NCBI GenBank assembly: GCA_947090525.1 | Contig: CAMUON010000002.1 | Location: 124,001-188,000 of the forward strand | Source: an uncultured Atopobium sp. | Lineage (GTDB): Bacteria > Actinomycetota > Coriobacteriia > Coriobacteriales > Atopobiaceae | DNA: 64,000 bases | Direction: 5' to 3' | Shown here: in pieces, positions 26,488 through 35,900 of the stretch | Numbering within the stretch: position 1 is the first letter of the stretch | Layout of the letters: each line of letters starts with the position of its first letter | The notes under the pieces: generated by a model | Databases searched by the model: none | What the model was told of the DNA's origin: nothing | What the model saw: the letters and a program-made list of their open reading frames with translations, nothing else | Program-made: the position numbers and the translations under genes

Positions 26488-27828
26488 ATGGCAAAAGTTG
26501 CAGTTATCGGATGCACACATGCCGGCGTCTTTGCGACCACATCTATTCTCCAATCTCATCCAGATTGGGAAGTACATGTTTTTGAGCGCAACGACACCGT
26601 CTCGTTCCTTTCATGCGGTATTGCTCTTTGGGTTGGCGAGCACGTAAGCGATCCCGACAAGATGTTTTATTCCTCTCCTGCCGCGCTCGAAAAAGCGGGC
26701 GCGCACATGCACATGACCTGCGATGTTACATCAGCAGATGTCAAAACTAAGCATGTATGCTGGACCGATCTCAAGACGAACGAAACACACGAGCTTGACT
26801 TTGACTACCTCGTTATTACCACTGGTTCTAAACCCGTCGTTCCTCCTATCCCCGGCATCGAAGAAGAGCACGTGCTTCTCTGCAAAAACTGGGGTCACGC
26901 AAAGAAAATCAAAGAGAAGACAAAGGATGCCAAGTCGGTCATCGTCATCGGTGCCGGCTATATTGGCGCTGAGCTCGCAGAACAATTGAGCGACGTACAC
27001 AAAGAAGTTACGCTTATCGACGCATTCCCGCGCGTTTTGGCCAAAAACTTCGACGAAGAAGTCACCACTCAGCTCGAAGAAGTGTACAAAACGCACGGCG
27101 TATCTTTGGCGCTCGGCCAAAAAGTTACCGCATTTGAGCCATGCGAAAAGGGTATCCGCGTCATCACCGAAAAAGGATCTTTCGAGGCAGAATATGCAAT
27201 CCTGGGTATTGGATTCTTGCCGCGCACCGATCTCTTTACCGGCCAGCTTGATATGATCAAAAATGGCGCGATCCGCGTAGACAACTACATGAGGACTTCC
27301 GAGCCGGGCGTCTTTGCGGCGGGCGACTCTGCGACCATTACCTTTAACCCCACCGGAAAAGAAGACTACATCCCACTTGCTACCAATGCAGTTCGTCAAG
27401 CACTTGTGATCGGCGCAAATCTGACGAAGCCAACGGTTGCATACGCAGGTACACAAGCCACCAATGCTGTACAGCTCTACGACTACTCCATGAGCTCGAC
27501 AGGTGTCACGATGGAAACGGGCGCCGCGCGCGGCATGGAGCTTACGAGCACCTCGGTAACGGAGAATTATCGTCCAGAATTTATGCTCACAACAGCGCCG
27601 GTAACAGCCACGCTCGTGTGGGATCCACGCACGCGCGAGATCAAGGGTGCGCAATTCTTCTCCACGCACGATGATGTTGCGCAGGCTGCGAATGTGGTTT
27701 CGGTAGCTATCGCTAATCACATGACGATCGATCAGCTGGCACAAGTTGACCTTCTGTTCCAACCGAACTTCACAAATCCGGTGAACTACATCGGATCGGT
27801 AGCAATGAAAGCGGCTGCGACAAACTAG
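26488..27828 (+). CDS. nox: NADH oxidase, FAD-dependent (Nox/CoA-disulfide reductase family)
   Basis: Flavoprotein that oxidises NADH with oxygen, forming water in the best-known members, and so regenerates NAD+ and removes oxygen in aerotolerant fermenters. 446 residues. VAVIGCTHAG binds FAD at the N-terminus, SFLSCGIALW holds the single redox-active Cys, VIVIGAGYIGAELAE binds NADH, and GVFAAGDSA closes the FAD site. AGGAGG lies six bases before ATG at 26488. Bounded by terminators on both sides, so it is a single-gene unit. CoA-disulfide reductase activity cannot be excluded from sequence. Confidence 0.93.
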   Translation: MAKVAVIGCTHAGVFATTSILQSHPDWEVHVFERNDTVSFLSCGIALWVGEHVSDPDKMFYSSPAALEKAGAHMHMTCDVTSADVKTKHVCWTDLKTNETHELDFDYLVITTGSKPVVPPIPGIEEEHVLLCKNWGHAKKIKEKTKDAKSVIVIGAGYIGAELAEQLSDVHKEVTLIDAFPRVLAKNFDEEVTTQLEEVYKTHGVSLALGQKVTAFEPCEKGIRVITEKGSFEAEYAILGIGFLPRTDLFTGQLDMIKNGAIRVDNYMRTSEPGVFAAGDSATITFNPTGKEDYIPLATNAVRQALVIGANLTKPTVAYAGTQATNAVQLYDYSMSSTGVTMETGAARGMELTSTSVTENYRPEFMLTTAPVTATLVWDPRTREIKGAQFFSTHDDVAQAANVVSVAIANHMTIDQLAQVDLLFQPNFTNPVNYIGSVAMKAAATN

Positions 27829-27923
27829 CTGCAAAGCTTTTGCGGACGGGCTGCTAGGATTTGGATGCTCTGAATGAGCTACCGCAGTAGCAGCGGCCGT
27901 GTGGTTTCAGCACGATACGATAC

Positions 27924-27962
27924 GAAAAGACGCTCCCCTCTTTGCAAAGGGAGCGTCTTTTA
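27924..27962. terminator. Terminator between nox and flavodoxin (bidirectional)
   Basis: AAAAGACGCTCCC pairs with GGGAGCGTCTTTT around a short loop. T-runs on both strands let it serve nox (plus) and, at a distance, the convergent flavodoxin gene (minus). Confidence 0.9.
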
Positions 27963-28071
27963 GTATCAATTTTGATATCAATTTTGCTGTCAAGCTTGTT
28001 GTTCAGCTAGCATCAATAGCGCATATCAATTTCTAAACTATTGCGCGTACACGCAAAAGCCCACGTGCGAG

Positions 28072-28476
28072 CTACTCTGCAAGCTTTTTACCTGCCTGTT
28101 CGAGCTCATCGAGGGCATCACTATCGGGCTCAAGATTGGCGATAATCGTAGCAATAACATTTGCGCCCTGTTCCTCGGCAGATGCCTTCCAGGTCTCCAT
28201 CCACTCGCCGGTACCCCAGTCGTAGCTACCAAACAGTACAAAGGGTTTATCGGGAGCAGCGGCAACAACATCATCAAAAAGTTCTTCAAAATCGGGGTCA
28301 AGCTCTTCGGCGCCCATAGCCGGGCAGCCAAATGCAAACGCATCGTAATCGCTTGCCTGATCAGCCGAAAACGACGAATACTCAATAGCTTCGGTACCAG
28401 CAGCTTCGGCCAATGCATTGGCCATAGCCTCGGTATTTCCCGTCTGGCTCCAATATACGACAGCAACATTACTCAT
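28072..28476 (-). CDS. Flavodoxin, short-chain
   Basis: Small FMN electron carrier, 134 residues. The phosphate-binding loop SQTGNTEAMA follows the first strand (VAVVYW), and FGCPAMGAEELD and FGSYDWGTGEWME correspond to the two flavin-flanking loops with the expected aromatic residues. Acidic overall, as usual. ATG at 28476 follows AAGGAGG by six bases; the long upstream extension of the frame is not used. It converges with nox, with a shared terminator between them. Confidence 0.95.
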   Translation of the reverse strand: MSNVAVVYWSQTGNTEAMANALAEAAGTEAIEYSSFSADQASDYDAFAFGCPAMGAEELDPDFEELFDDVVAAAPDKPFVLFGSYDWGTGEWMETWKASAEEQGANVIATIIANLEPDSDALDELEQAGKKLAE

Positions 28477-28973
28477 AATGTCCTCCTTAACATGCGGACG
28501 TGGGCATAGATGTAACGATAATAACGGCGCGAAAACGCCTGGTAGAAACAAAGCGAACCATGTCCTTTTCAATGTACCCGATACTTCCGTACTATAACAA
28601 TATGTGTGAGAGATCTTACATGATTTCTTCGCGATGCTGTAGAATAAGCACAAGGCGGGTATATGTTGTCATAACGCTTTCAGGCGCCTAAAAAACGCCC
28701 AACACGGGCAGCATAAGATCCCCTTAACCACACGTTATGAAGACATGATGTGTGATACTGAACAGCTTCACCAAACGCCAACAGCTCAGCGCTAAAATGC
28801 TACCGATCACAGATAACAAGCGTGCGCAGCTCCTTCGCGCGCGCAAACTCCGTTAGAGTAGACTCACGAGCGCTTGCGCGAGATTTGGCTTTAGCTACAA
28901 GCACAAAGCTACAAGCGAACAGCTCAAATTGCGCACGAGAAGCTGCATTGTCTCAGCAAATTGTGAGGTAAGT
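28477..28973. other. Divergent intergenic region, flavodoxin / galM
   Basis: About 500 bases without a supported gene. The left part next to the flavodoxin start (28540-28680) is A+T-rich and should hold its promoter. Nothing repeated or obviously structured was found. Confidence 0.4.
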
Positions 28974-30083
28974 ATGATTAGAACAGGCACATTAGGAACG
29001 CTTCCCAACGGACTTCTTGCGCGCACCTACACTCTCGAAGAAAAGGGCGTGGAGGTAAAGCTCACGAATTTTGGCGCAACGCTTTTAAGCATCAAAACAC
29101 CCGATAAACATAAACATATGGACGATATTCTCCTGGGATATGACCACCTCGACGACTATCTCAACGATCCCGGCTCGTGCATGGGAGCAACCATCGCGCC
29201 CGTGGCAAATCGCAGTCGCAATGCCGAAATCGTGCTCGATGGCGTGCGCTACACCCTTCCCAAAAACGACGGCCCTCAAAAGCAGCACAACCTGCATACC
29301 GATCTGGAACATGGGCTTAATAAACGCTTGTGGGGCGCTAAGATCGATAAAGAACACAATACGGTACTTTTGAGCTGCGCTTTAGAAGACGGCGAACTAG
29401 GGCTTCCAGGCGAGCGTACCTTCTGCGCACGTTTTGAGCTCTCGTCCCTCAACGACACGCACCAGCAGCTACGCATTAGCTATACCTGCACTACCAATAA
29501 GCCTACCTTTGTGAACATGACGAATCACGCGTATTTCAATCTCAAAGGTCATGGATCGGGCGATGTACTCGCACACCGCATCTCCATTCACGCGCAGAAG
29601 TACTTGCCTATTGATAACGATCAGATTCCAACGGGAGAAATCGAAGATGTTGCTGGTACGCCCTTTGATTTTAGAGAAGAGCGCGTACTTGAAACAAACT
29701 ATAGCATCGCAAGCGAGCAGCTTAGACGTGGTCTTGGCTACGATCACTGCTTTGTCGTTGACAATTATCGCGACAATAAAACGGTGCGAAGTGCACTCTA
29801 CGCAAGCGAAGAAACGAGCGGGCGGCATTTACATATTGCGATCAGCACACCGGGCGCGCAATTTTACACAGGCGGGCACTTAAACTGCGCGAACGCAAAA
29901 GCAGGAGCTGCGTATAAGCCCTTTAGCGGCTTTGCGTTCGAGCCACAATTTTATCCCGATTGCTCACACATAAGCTCGTGGCCTCAACCTGTGTGCACTC
30001 AGTCAAAACCCTATTGCTCTACCATCGTATACACCTTCTCATCTGATATCATCGAAACAGAAGACGATATATACGACATGTAG
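28974..30083 (+). CDS. galM: Aldose 1-epimerase (mutarotase)
   Basis: Interconverts alpha and beta anomers of galactose and other aldoses before phosphorylation. About 369 residues. TNFGATLLSIKTPD at the start, APVANRSRNAEI with the substrate-binding Arg, NHAYFNLKGHGSGDV with the catalytic His, and the late GFAFEPQFYPD with the catalytic Glu are all present. ATG at 28974 has GAGG upstream; the in-frame ATG at 28929 has no ribosome-binding site. The last 25 residues after the Glu motif are longer than usual. No other gal genes are adjacent. Confidence 0.92.
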   Translation: MIRTGTLGTLPNGLLARTYTLEEKGVEVKLTNFGATLLSIKTPDKHKHMDDILLGYDHLDDYLNDPGSCMGATIAPVANRSRNAEIVLDGVRYTLPKNDGPQKQHNLHTDLEHGLNKRLWGAKIDKEHNTVLLSCALEDGELGLPGERTFCARFELSSLNDTHQQLRISYTCTTNKPTFVNMTNHAYFNLKGHGSGDVLAHRISIHAQKYLPIDNDQIPTGEIEDVAGTPFDFREERVLETNYSIASEQLRRGLGYDHCFVVDNYRDNKTVRSALYASEETSGRHLHIAISTPGAQFYTGGHLNCANAKAGAAYKPFSGFAFEPQFYPDCSHISSWPQPVCTQSKPYCSTIVYTFSSDIIETEDDIYDM

Positions 30084-30322
30084 TGAGCGCGGGCGTGGGC
30101 GCGGTTCGTATATGCACGAGCGAGCTCGACGGGCTGCGTGCGCGATCGCGGATGAGCGCATGAAGCGTAAGCGCTGCGCGGGAGCATGCGGATACGCGGA
30201 AGCTTGGGCGCGGGTATAGGCGTAAGAGCTGACAACATAAAACTTACGATTCATGTACATAGCTGCAGCTACGTACGCTTCGCTTAGGTTCTCACTACAA
30301 CAAAAAAAGAAGGTAGCTACGA

Positions 30323-31690
30323 GTGGATGCACTACTGTTTGCGCTTGAAGCGCTGCTTGCACTTTTGCTTATAGTACTGGTACTTATGAGCGTTATTTGT
30401 TATAAAGCAGGTGTCAAGCAAGGATACGCGCGTGCCGAGCGTGAGCGGACGCACGATCACGATGAGGAGATCCAAAGCGTACAAACTGCGCTTCACAACA
30501 AAGCAGAAGAAAGCGCTGCGCTCAATGCCCAAAACATCGAGCTTTCAAAGCAAATCGAATACCTCAAAGCGCAGCTCGTAGATGCAGGCGCGCGCGAAAA
30601 CAGGCGGCTTACGCAAGAACATGAATTGCGCGAAGCAAAATCGCGCGAGGATAGCCGCGTTATTGAGGCACTTAAGCCCGTAGACAAAAATCTTTCCATC
30701 TTGCAAGCGCGCGTTCAGTCCATCGAAGAAGCACGCAAACTCGATATGGGCGCGCTCACAGAAAAGCTTCGAGATCTCAATGGACAGATGCTGAGGCTCG
30801 ATAGTGCAACGCAGAATCTCACAGGAGCATTGTGCGACAACAAAACGCGCGGAAACTGGGGAGAACTTCAACTCGAAAACATCGTGCGTGCGGCAGGCCT
30901 TACCAAATACGTGGATTTTGTTACGCAAAAAACCAAACATAGCGCAGAAGGCGCAGATAAACGACCCGATATGGTCATCAATCTTCCCGGACAACAAAAG
31001 ATTCCGGTCGATGCAAAAGCGCCGTTTGATGCATACAAAAGTGCCTGTGACCTCGATTCTGCACAGTATCCCAATCTTTCTCCAGAAGCGCTTAACGCGC
31101 GCAGAAAAGAGCTCCTGGATAATCATGCCAAAGCGCTGAGAAAGCATATCAGGGATCTCGCAACAAAAAAATACTGGGAAGAGTTTGATGAAGCGCCCGA
31201 TATTGTGATTGCGTTTATTCCGAGCGAAAGTTTATTGCGCGCGGCGCTTGAAGCCGATCCTGATCTGCTTAATTTTGCGTTTGAGCAGCGTGTGGCACTT
31301 GCTTCGCCGATTACCTTATGGTCGATGCTAAAAGCTATCGCCTATGGCTGGCAGCAGCAAGAACTCAGCCAAAATGCTCAGAAAATTTGCGAGCTCTCGC
31401 AAACGCTCTACGATCGCATCGTTACCTGGGCAGGATATGCAGATAGCATGGGCAAAAGCATTTCAAAGACAGTGGGCGCATACAACAAATTTGTAGGCGC
31501 GCTTGAGGCGCGTGTGCTCGTAACAGCGCGTCAGTTGCAAAAACTGCAGGATAAGGATATTCCACCGCTTGAGCCCCTCTCCCTAGAAGATGGAGGCGTG
31601 CGCTCTCTTGCAGCTCCTGACCTTGTGGATAAGAAAGATGCTGGCGATGAGGCTGGATCTGCGGGCGGCGCGAAAGCTGATCGCGACTAA
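30323..31690 (+). CDS. rmuC: DNA recombination protein RmuC
   Basis: 455 residues. One N-terminal membrane segment (LLFALEALLALLLIVLVLMSVI), a coiled coil of about 130 residues, then the RmuC nuclease-like domain: NKTRGNWGELQLENIVRAAGL, PDMVINLPGQQKIPVDAKAPFDAY, and FIPSESLLRAAL. The PVDAK block holds the D-x-K of a PD-(D/E)xK-type fold. RmuC limits inversions and rearrangements at short inverted repeats in E. coli, which is of interest given the inverted repeats in this window. Start is GTG at 30323 after AGAAGG. Confidence 0.93.
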   Translation: MDALLFALEALLALLLIVLVLMSVICYKAGVKQGYARAERERTHDHDEEIQSVQTALHNKAEESAALNAQNIELSKQIEYLKAQLVDAGARENRRLTQEHELREAKSREDSRVIEALKPVDKNLSILQARVQSIEEARKLDMGALTEKLRDLNGQMLRLDSATQNLTGALCDNKTRGNWGELQLENIVRAAGLTKYVDFVTQKTKHSAEGADKRPDMVINLPGQQKIPVDAKAPFDAYKSACDLDSAQYPNLSPEALNARRKELLDNHAKALRKHIRDLATKKYWEEFDEAPDIVIAFIPSESLLRAALEADPDLLNFAFEQRVALASPITLWSMLKAIAYGWQQQELSQNAQKICELSQTLYDRIVTWAGYADSMGKSISKTVGAYNKFVGALEARVLVTARQLQKLQDKDIPPLEPLSLEDGGVRSLAAPDLVDKKDAGDEAGSAGGAKADRD

Positions 31691-31774
31691 CACGAGCGCG
31701 GGCGCAGGCGCGCGTAAACACGTTCTGCTCACGAGCAGCACGTTTAGCACAATTCACCTACATCCTCTACAAAA

Positions 31775-31816
31775 GAAAAACGCCGTCTGCGCAGGAAAGG
31801 GGGACGCAGACGGCGT
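31775..31816 (-). terminator. Strong hairpin terminator, minus strand
   Basis: Twelve-pair stem ACGCCGTCTGCG/CGCAGACGGCGT. The T-run (TTTTTCTTTT) is on the minus-strand 3' side only, so it ends transcription from the right. Confidence 0.8.
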
Positions 31817-31930
31817 ATGAAGACCTGTTCGTCATTTGGGGAGAGGGTCCAAATGCGTCAGGTAGAAGTAAACGAGCTTAAGAAAGTTACCAATAGATAA
31901 CTTCCTACGAGCTCTATGGTACACCTTTTC
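31775..31930 (-). ncRNA. Candidate small RNA downstream of feoB
   Basis: Read on the minus strand, three hairpins follow one another: GAGCT...GGAAGTTA-loop-TAACTTTC...AGCTC; CATTTGG-ACCCTCTCC-CCAAATG; and a 12-bp terminator stem ACGCCGTCTGCG/CGCAGACGGCGT ending in TTTTTC. Two loops are C-rich (ACCCTCTCC and TCCCCCTTTCCTG), complementary to Shine-Dalgarno sequences, as in several Gram-positive regulatory RNAs. It is separated from feoB by a terminator, so it needs its own promoter, which I could not place with confidence. The 5' end given is approximate. Confidence 0.35.
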
Positions 31931-32000
31931 AGCTTTCAAGGCTACCAGAATTAACAATTTTGTCATTCTTTGCCACTTTTTTGGTGTTTACCTGGGGAAT

Positions 32001-32039
32001 CACAAAAAAGCCGTGTACGCAGCTAGCGCACACGGCTTT
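32001..32039 (-). terminator. Terminator of feoB
   Basis: AAAGCCGTGT pairs with ACACGGCTTT about a 13-base loop, with TTTTTTGTG on the minus-strand 3' side, about 63 bases after the feoB stop. Confidence 0.85.
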
Positions 32040-32101
32040 AAGCTTTGCGAAACGATGCGCGACCGCGCACGATACGCGGATACGCACAGGGAAAATTCGC
32101 T

Positions 32102-34801
32102 TTACGCTTCCTCAAGTGCAGACGCAGAAGACGCTTCAGCTAAGCTTGAGAGAATTTTCTCATCCTTCTTCAGGTGCTTCGGCATAGGACGCACGATTTG
32201 GAAGACGATGAGCGCGATAAACGCAAAGGCAACAAAGGTCCACACGCTCACGTTGCCAAGTACAATGAGTTCCCACAGTTGGTTGATGATAAGGCCGACG
32301 ACCCAGGCAAAACCGCACTGGTATCCAATGGCAAACCAGAACCAGCGGGCATTGTTCATCTGACGACGAATCGAACCCATCGCAGCAAAGCAAGGAGCAT
32401 CGAGCATGTTAAACGCTACAAATGCGCACAAAGCTCCCGCATGCATAAGGCCCGCTTCATCAGTAAACATCTGCGCAAATCCAGTCCACATGCTTACCGA
32501 ATTCTCGGTCGCGTCGCCCAAACCATAAAGAACACCAAAGGTAGATACCAGGTTTTCCTTTGCAATCAAAGCTGAGATAGACGCAACACTTGCTTGCCAA
32601 TTCGCACAACCCAACGGTGCAAAAATCCAACCGATGCAATTACCCACAGCAGCCAAAATCGAGAAGTCCATAGACTCATCTGGCACGGCTTCCATAGCAG
32701 GAAGATAACCAAACGCTCCGCTTCCGCCATCCCAGTTTGCGACACCAAAGTTGGAGAGGAACCAAATACCCACGGCAGCAGCAAAGATGATCGTTCCCGC
32801 TTTGCCCACGTACGCACCCACGCGTTCCCCCACGTGCAACGCCCAGGAGCGCAGCGTCGGGATGTGGTAATCGGGAAGCTCCATCACGAAGGGAGCCGGA
32901 TCGCCCGCAAACCATTTCGTCTTTTTGAGCATAACCGCAGATGAAACGATGCAGATGATGCTGAGGAAGTAGAAGAGCGGTCCGACCCACCACGCATCTC
33001 CCCCGCCGATAAGAACACCCATCACAAGAGCGATGATCGGCTGTTTTGCGCCACAGGGGATCATGGTCGTAAGCATCGCGGTCATGCGGCGGTCTTTTTC
33101 GTTTTCGATCGTCTTTGTGGAAAGAACACCAGGAACACCACAACCAGAAGAAATGAGCATCGGAATAAATGACTTACCCGAGAGGCCAAAACGTCTGAAC
33201 ACGCGGTCCATAACAAATGCAACGCGGCTCATGTAACCCGAGTCTTCGAGGAAGCAAAGGAGCACAAAAAGCACGACCATCTGCGGAATGAAGCCCAGAA
33301 CAGCACCAACGCCGCCGATGATACCATCAACAATCAAAGAGCTCACAGCATCAGATGCGCCGAGATCCTTGAGCACGTCGCCTGCAAAGGAAGGAATGGA
33401 CGGCACAAAGCCTTCGAAATCTTTGGGATCGGGAGCGTCTGCGAGCGCCGTAGTTGCATCTTTAAACGCAGCGGCGTCGACTTCGTCTATCACTTTAAGC
33501 TCTTGGCCGTCTTCGAGTACAGGCTCACCTCCGGCATCGTGCGAGGTAACTACCTCGTCTTCGGTATCGATGAAGTTGCCGTCCTCATTGTGAAGCGCGA
33601 CATCATGCGCAACCACACCAGCTTCTTCAGCTTCTGAGACGAAATCGTCGAGGGTAGAAGCTGCATCTTCGTCGTCGGGATCGTCTTTGAGAATCTTGAG
33701 CGCAGATTCGGCTTCTTCGGTATCTATACCCTCATCTTTTGCAGCAGCGAGGTATCCGTCGATCTGATCCTGATAGTGATTGTCGTCGAAATCGTCCTTG
33801 GCTGCTGTATATGCCTCTTCACCAGTTTGAGAAATGAAGAAGCCGTCGCCAAAGAGATTGTCGTTGACCCAGTCGGTAGCGCCTTTTCCTATTGTAGAAA
33901 TCGAGAGGTAGTAGACCAAAAACATCACGAGCGCAAAGATGGGAAGGCCGAGAAAACGGTTGGTCACAACACGGTCGATGGCTTGAGAAATGGTGAGCTT
34001 GGCTGGCGCTTTTTCCATGCACGCGCTCACGACTTCGCCAATCCAGTCGTAGCGATCAGAGGTGATGATCGATTCTGCGTCGTCTTCGCGTGCCTCTTCA
34101 ACTGCGACGATGATGGATTCGAGGGTGTCAAGCTCAGCTTGAGTCAGTTGAAGCGAAGCGATAGCCTGGCTATCACGCTCAAAGACTTTGATTGCGTACC
34201 AGCGTAAGTGAGCAAGGTCGCATTTGTCGGCGATGAGCTTGGAGATTTCTTCGAGCGCTTGTTCCACCTGGGGAGAGAAGCAGGAAAGTCCCTGCTGAGG
34301 GGTGTGTGTACGAGTGGCTTTAAGTGAAGACTGGACGAGTTCCTGGATATTCGTGCCCCTAAGTGCAGAAACTTGCGTAACCTCTACACCGAGGAATTCG
34401 GAAAGTTTGGCCGTATCCACCACATCGCCGCGCTCTTTGAGAAGATCTGCCATGTTGAGGCCCACAACTACAGGACAACCGCTTTCAAGGAGCTGAGTTG
34501 TGAGGTAGAGGCTGCGCTCAAGATTCGTCGCGTCGAGAAGATTGATGATCGCAGACGGCGCCTCATTGATAAGGTAATCGCGCGAGACAACTTCTTCCGG
34601 CGAGTACGGAGACAACGAATAAATACCTGGTAGGTCTACAAATACGCAGCTTTTGTCCTTAGTCCACGCTGCCTGATTTTTTTCGACAGTAACGCCCGGC
34701 CAGTTTCCGACATAGCCGTTGGAACCCGTTAATTCATTGAACAGTGTTGTCTTGCCGCAGTTTGGGTTGCCGGCAAGAGCGATGTATGTTTTTTCTGACA
34801 A
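32102..34801 (-). CDS. feoB: Ferrous iron transport protein B
   Basis: GTP-dependent Fe2+ permease of the cytoplasmic membrane, 899 residues. The N-terminal G domain has GNPNCGKTT (G1), VDLPG (G3), NMAD (G4); the membrane part has two gate repeats with SSGCGVPGVLSTKT and TTMIPCGAKQP. Longer than typical FeoB (700-800) because of a strongly acidic stretch at about residues 321-465, between the first and second membrane segments, rich in Asp and Glu (KDDFDD, DDPDDEDA). That position should be outside the membrane. Start ATG 11 bases after the feoA stop, so the two form an operon. C-terminal tail is short and Ser/Ala/Glu-rich. Confidence 0.96.
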   Translation of the reverse strand: MSEKTYIALAGNPNCGKTTLFNELTGSNGYVGNWPGVTVEKNQAAWTKDKSCVFVDLPGIYSLSPYSPEEVVSRDYLINEAPSAIINLLDATNLERSLYLTTQLLESGCPVVVGLNMADLLKERGDVVDTAKLSEFLGVEVTQVSALRGTNIQELVQSSLKATRTHTPQQGLSCFSPQVEQALEEISKLIADKCDLAHLRWYAIKVFERDSQAIASLQLTQAELDTLESIIVAVEEAREDDAESIITSDRYDWIGEVVSACMEKAPAKLTISQAIDRVVTNRFLGLPIFALVMFLVYYLSISTIGKGATDWVNDNLFGDGFFISQTGEEAYTAAKDDFDDNHYQDQIDGYLAAAKDEGIDTEEAESALKILKDDPDDEDAASTLDDFVSEAEEAGVVAHDVALHNEDGNFIDTEDEVVTSHDAGGEPVLEDGQELKVIDEVDAAAFKDATTALADAPDPKDFEGFVPSIPSFAGDVLKDLGASDAVSSLIVDGIIGGVGAVLGFIPQMVVLFVLLCFLEDSGYMSRVAFVMDRVFRRFGLSGKSFIPMLISSGCGVPGVLSTKTIENEKDRRMTAMLTTMIPCGAKQPIIALVMGVLIGGGDAWWVGPLFYFLSIICIVSSAVMLKKTKWFAGDPAPFVMELPDYHIPTLRSWALHVGERVGAYVGKAGTIIFAAAVGIWFLSNFGVANWDGGSGAFGYLPAMEAVPDESMDFSILAAVGNCIGWIFAPLGCANWQASVASISALIAKENLVSTFGVLYGLGDATENSVSMWTGFAQMFTDEAGLMHAGALCAFVAFNMLDAPCFAAMGSIRRQMNNARWFWFAIGYQCGFAWVVGLIINQLWELIVLGNVSVWTFVAFAFIALIVFQIVRPMPKHLKKDEKILSSLAEASSASALEEA

Positions 34802-34812
34802 AACATCCCCTC

Positions 34813-35085
34813 CTAGCTGCGATTTTCTTCTGACGCGTCCTGTGAATTATCAGAAGCACGCACATCACAGACTTCTACGCATTCTGCTTCACTTTTGCGA
34901 ATCGAGAGCTCGTATCCCCTCACGCAAAGCTCGATCGGATCGCCGAGCGGCGCCAACTTGCGGACCAGGACAGATGCACCCTTGGTGAGGCCCATATCCA
35001 TAATGCGGCGCTTAACCGCACCCGTTCCTACCAGCTTGCACACGGTGCAGCGCTGGCCTACCTTCACTTCGCGTAGTGTAGGCAT
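34813..35085 (-). CDS. feoA: Ferrous iron transport protein A
   Basis: Small SH3-like cytosolic partner of FeoB, about 90 residues. The FeoA core is complete: GQRCTVCKLVGTGAVKRRIMDMGLTKGASV, LGDPIELCVRGYELSIRKSEA. An acidic, Asn/Ser-rich tail (SDNSQDASEENRS) follows. ATG at 35085 is seven bases after AAAGGA; the ATG two codons earlier would be too close to it. Confidence 0.93.
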   Translation of the reverse strand: MPTLREVKVGQRCTVCKLVGTGAVKRRIMDMGLTKGASVLVRKLAPLGDPIELCVRGYELSIRKSEAECVEVCDVRASDNSQDASEENRS

Positions 35086-35443
35086 ATACATTCCTTTCTT
35101 TGTTATGAAGGGGGTTGTTCAAGGGCAAACGCTCGCTCTTTTGCGGGCACTGCTGCGCGCACTGCCGCGCATACGTGCACTTTTGCGCGCACTTCCGCAC
35201 GCTCGCACTACCGCGCGCTCGCGAGCGCACACTTTCACACGCACGCAAAAACTCACAAGCGTGCATTACCCCAACTAAACGCGGGAGTAAGCGACACCAC
35301 GCTTAGCGTGCGCAAAGCGTTTTGAACAAAAACTCCTTCTGAACCTTTCCAAACTACGAGGACGTACGAAGAACACAGAACGTAAACGTCGCGCGGGCAC
35401 GGGCGTAAGCACAAGTGCTCATACGCGGGCGCGGGCGGGTGCG
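35086..35443. other. Intergenic region between the two feoA-like genes
   Basis: The left half (35150-35260) is a low-complexity run of GCGCGCACT-type words; the right half is mixed. It should hold the feoAB promoter on the minus strand, but no convincing -10/-35 pair was found. No gene is seen. Confidence 0.35.
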
Positions 35444-35830
35444 CTAACGAACGTAAATCCTTCGCGCGAGCTCGGACCCAACACCAAAGGTGGAACCCAT
35501 GATGCGGACGATAACCCCTCCAGGAGAAAACGAAATCACCTCGACAGATGCGTCTTCGACGAAGCCGAGGCTCTTGACGTATTGCTGGGTTGCGCGGGGG
35601 CCCATGACCTTACAAACGCGCAGTTCAGCGCCTACGTGCGCAAAAGCAAGCGGCATGCAATCGGAACGAAGGGAAGGCGTGGGCGCTGGCGCGGATGTGG
35701 GCGCTGCAGGTGCTGCGGGCACTGCGGACGCTGCTATGGGCGTTGACTCGACCATTTGGGGGTCTAGAGCTTCTGCTTCAGCAGAATTCGAGCTATCCTT
35801 GCTTAGCGCATCAGAAAGATGCATGTCCAT
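35444..35830 (-). CDS. Second FeoA-domain protein with Ala/Pro-rich N-terminus
   Basis: 128 residues. The first 55 residues are Ala/Pro/Ser-rich and low in complexity; the rest is a FeoA/SH3-like domain (MPLAFAHVGAELRVCKVMGPRATQQYVKSLGFVEDASVEVIS, GGVIVRIMGSTFGV). It likely works with the FeoB encoded 640 bases downstream on the same strand, although whether it regulates or stabilises it cannot be said. ATG at 35830 is about nine bases after AGGAGGGG. It is first in the order feoA2-feoA-feoB. Confidence 0.85.
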   Translation of the reverse strand: MDMHLSDALSKDSSNSAEAEALDPQMVESTPIAASAVPAAPAAPTSAPAPTPSLRSDCMPLAFAHVGAELRVCKVMGPRATQQYVKSLGFVEDASVEVISFSPGGVIVRIMGSTFGVGSELARRIYVR

Positions 35831-35877
35831 GTCTCATCCCCTCCTCTCCGTATGATGCAAACATGTTTTGCTGAATG

Positions 35878-35900
35878 TAGGTGTTAACCTGTGTTAATGC
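35878..35900 (-). promoter_or_regulatory. Possible metalloregulator site upstream of second feoA
   Basis: Contains TAGGTGTTAACCT followed by a second GTGTTAA. The first part resembles half of a DtxR/IdeR-type palindrome, which would fit an iron locus, but the match is partial. Confidence 0.2.

Larger units (their letters stand above)
31691..32101. other. Intergenic region, rmuC / feoB (convergent)
   Basis: Holds two minus-strand-type terminators (31775-31816 and 32001-32039) with an A+T-rich, hairpin-forming segment between them that is treated as a candidate small RNA. No protein gene is supported. Confidence 0.5.

Noticed and set aside
26731..27834. Long open frame antisense to nox (367 codons)
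   Set aside because: Caused by strong codon bias in nox; no ribosome-binding site, no domain, and the nox protein is fully conserved in type. The same applies to long antisense frames over gpmA, ppc and tgt.
31775..31816. Hairpin as the rmuC terminator
   Set aside because: There is no T-run on its plus-strand 3' side; the T-run is on the minus strand.
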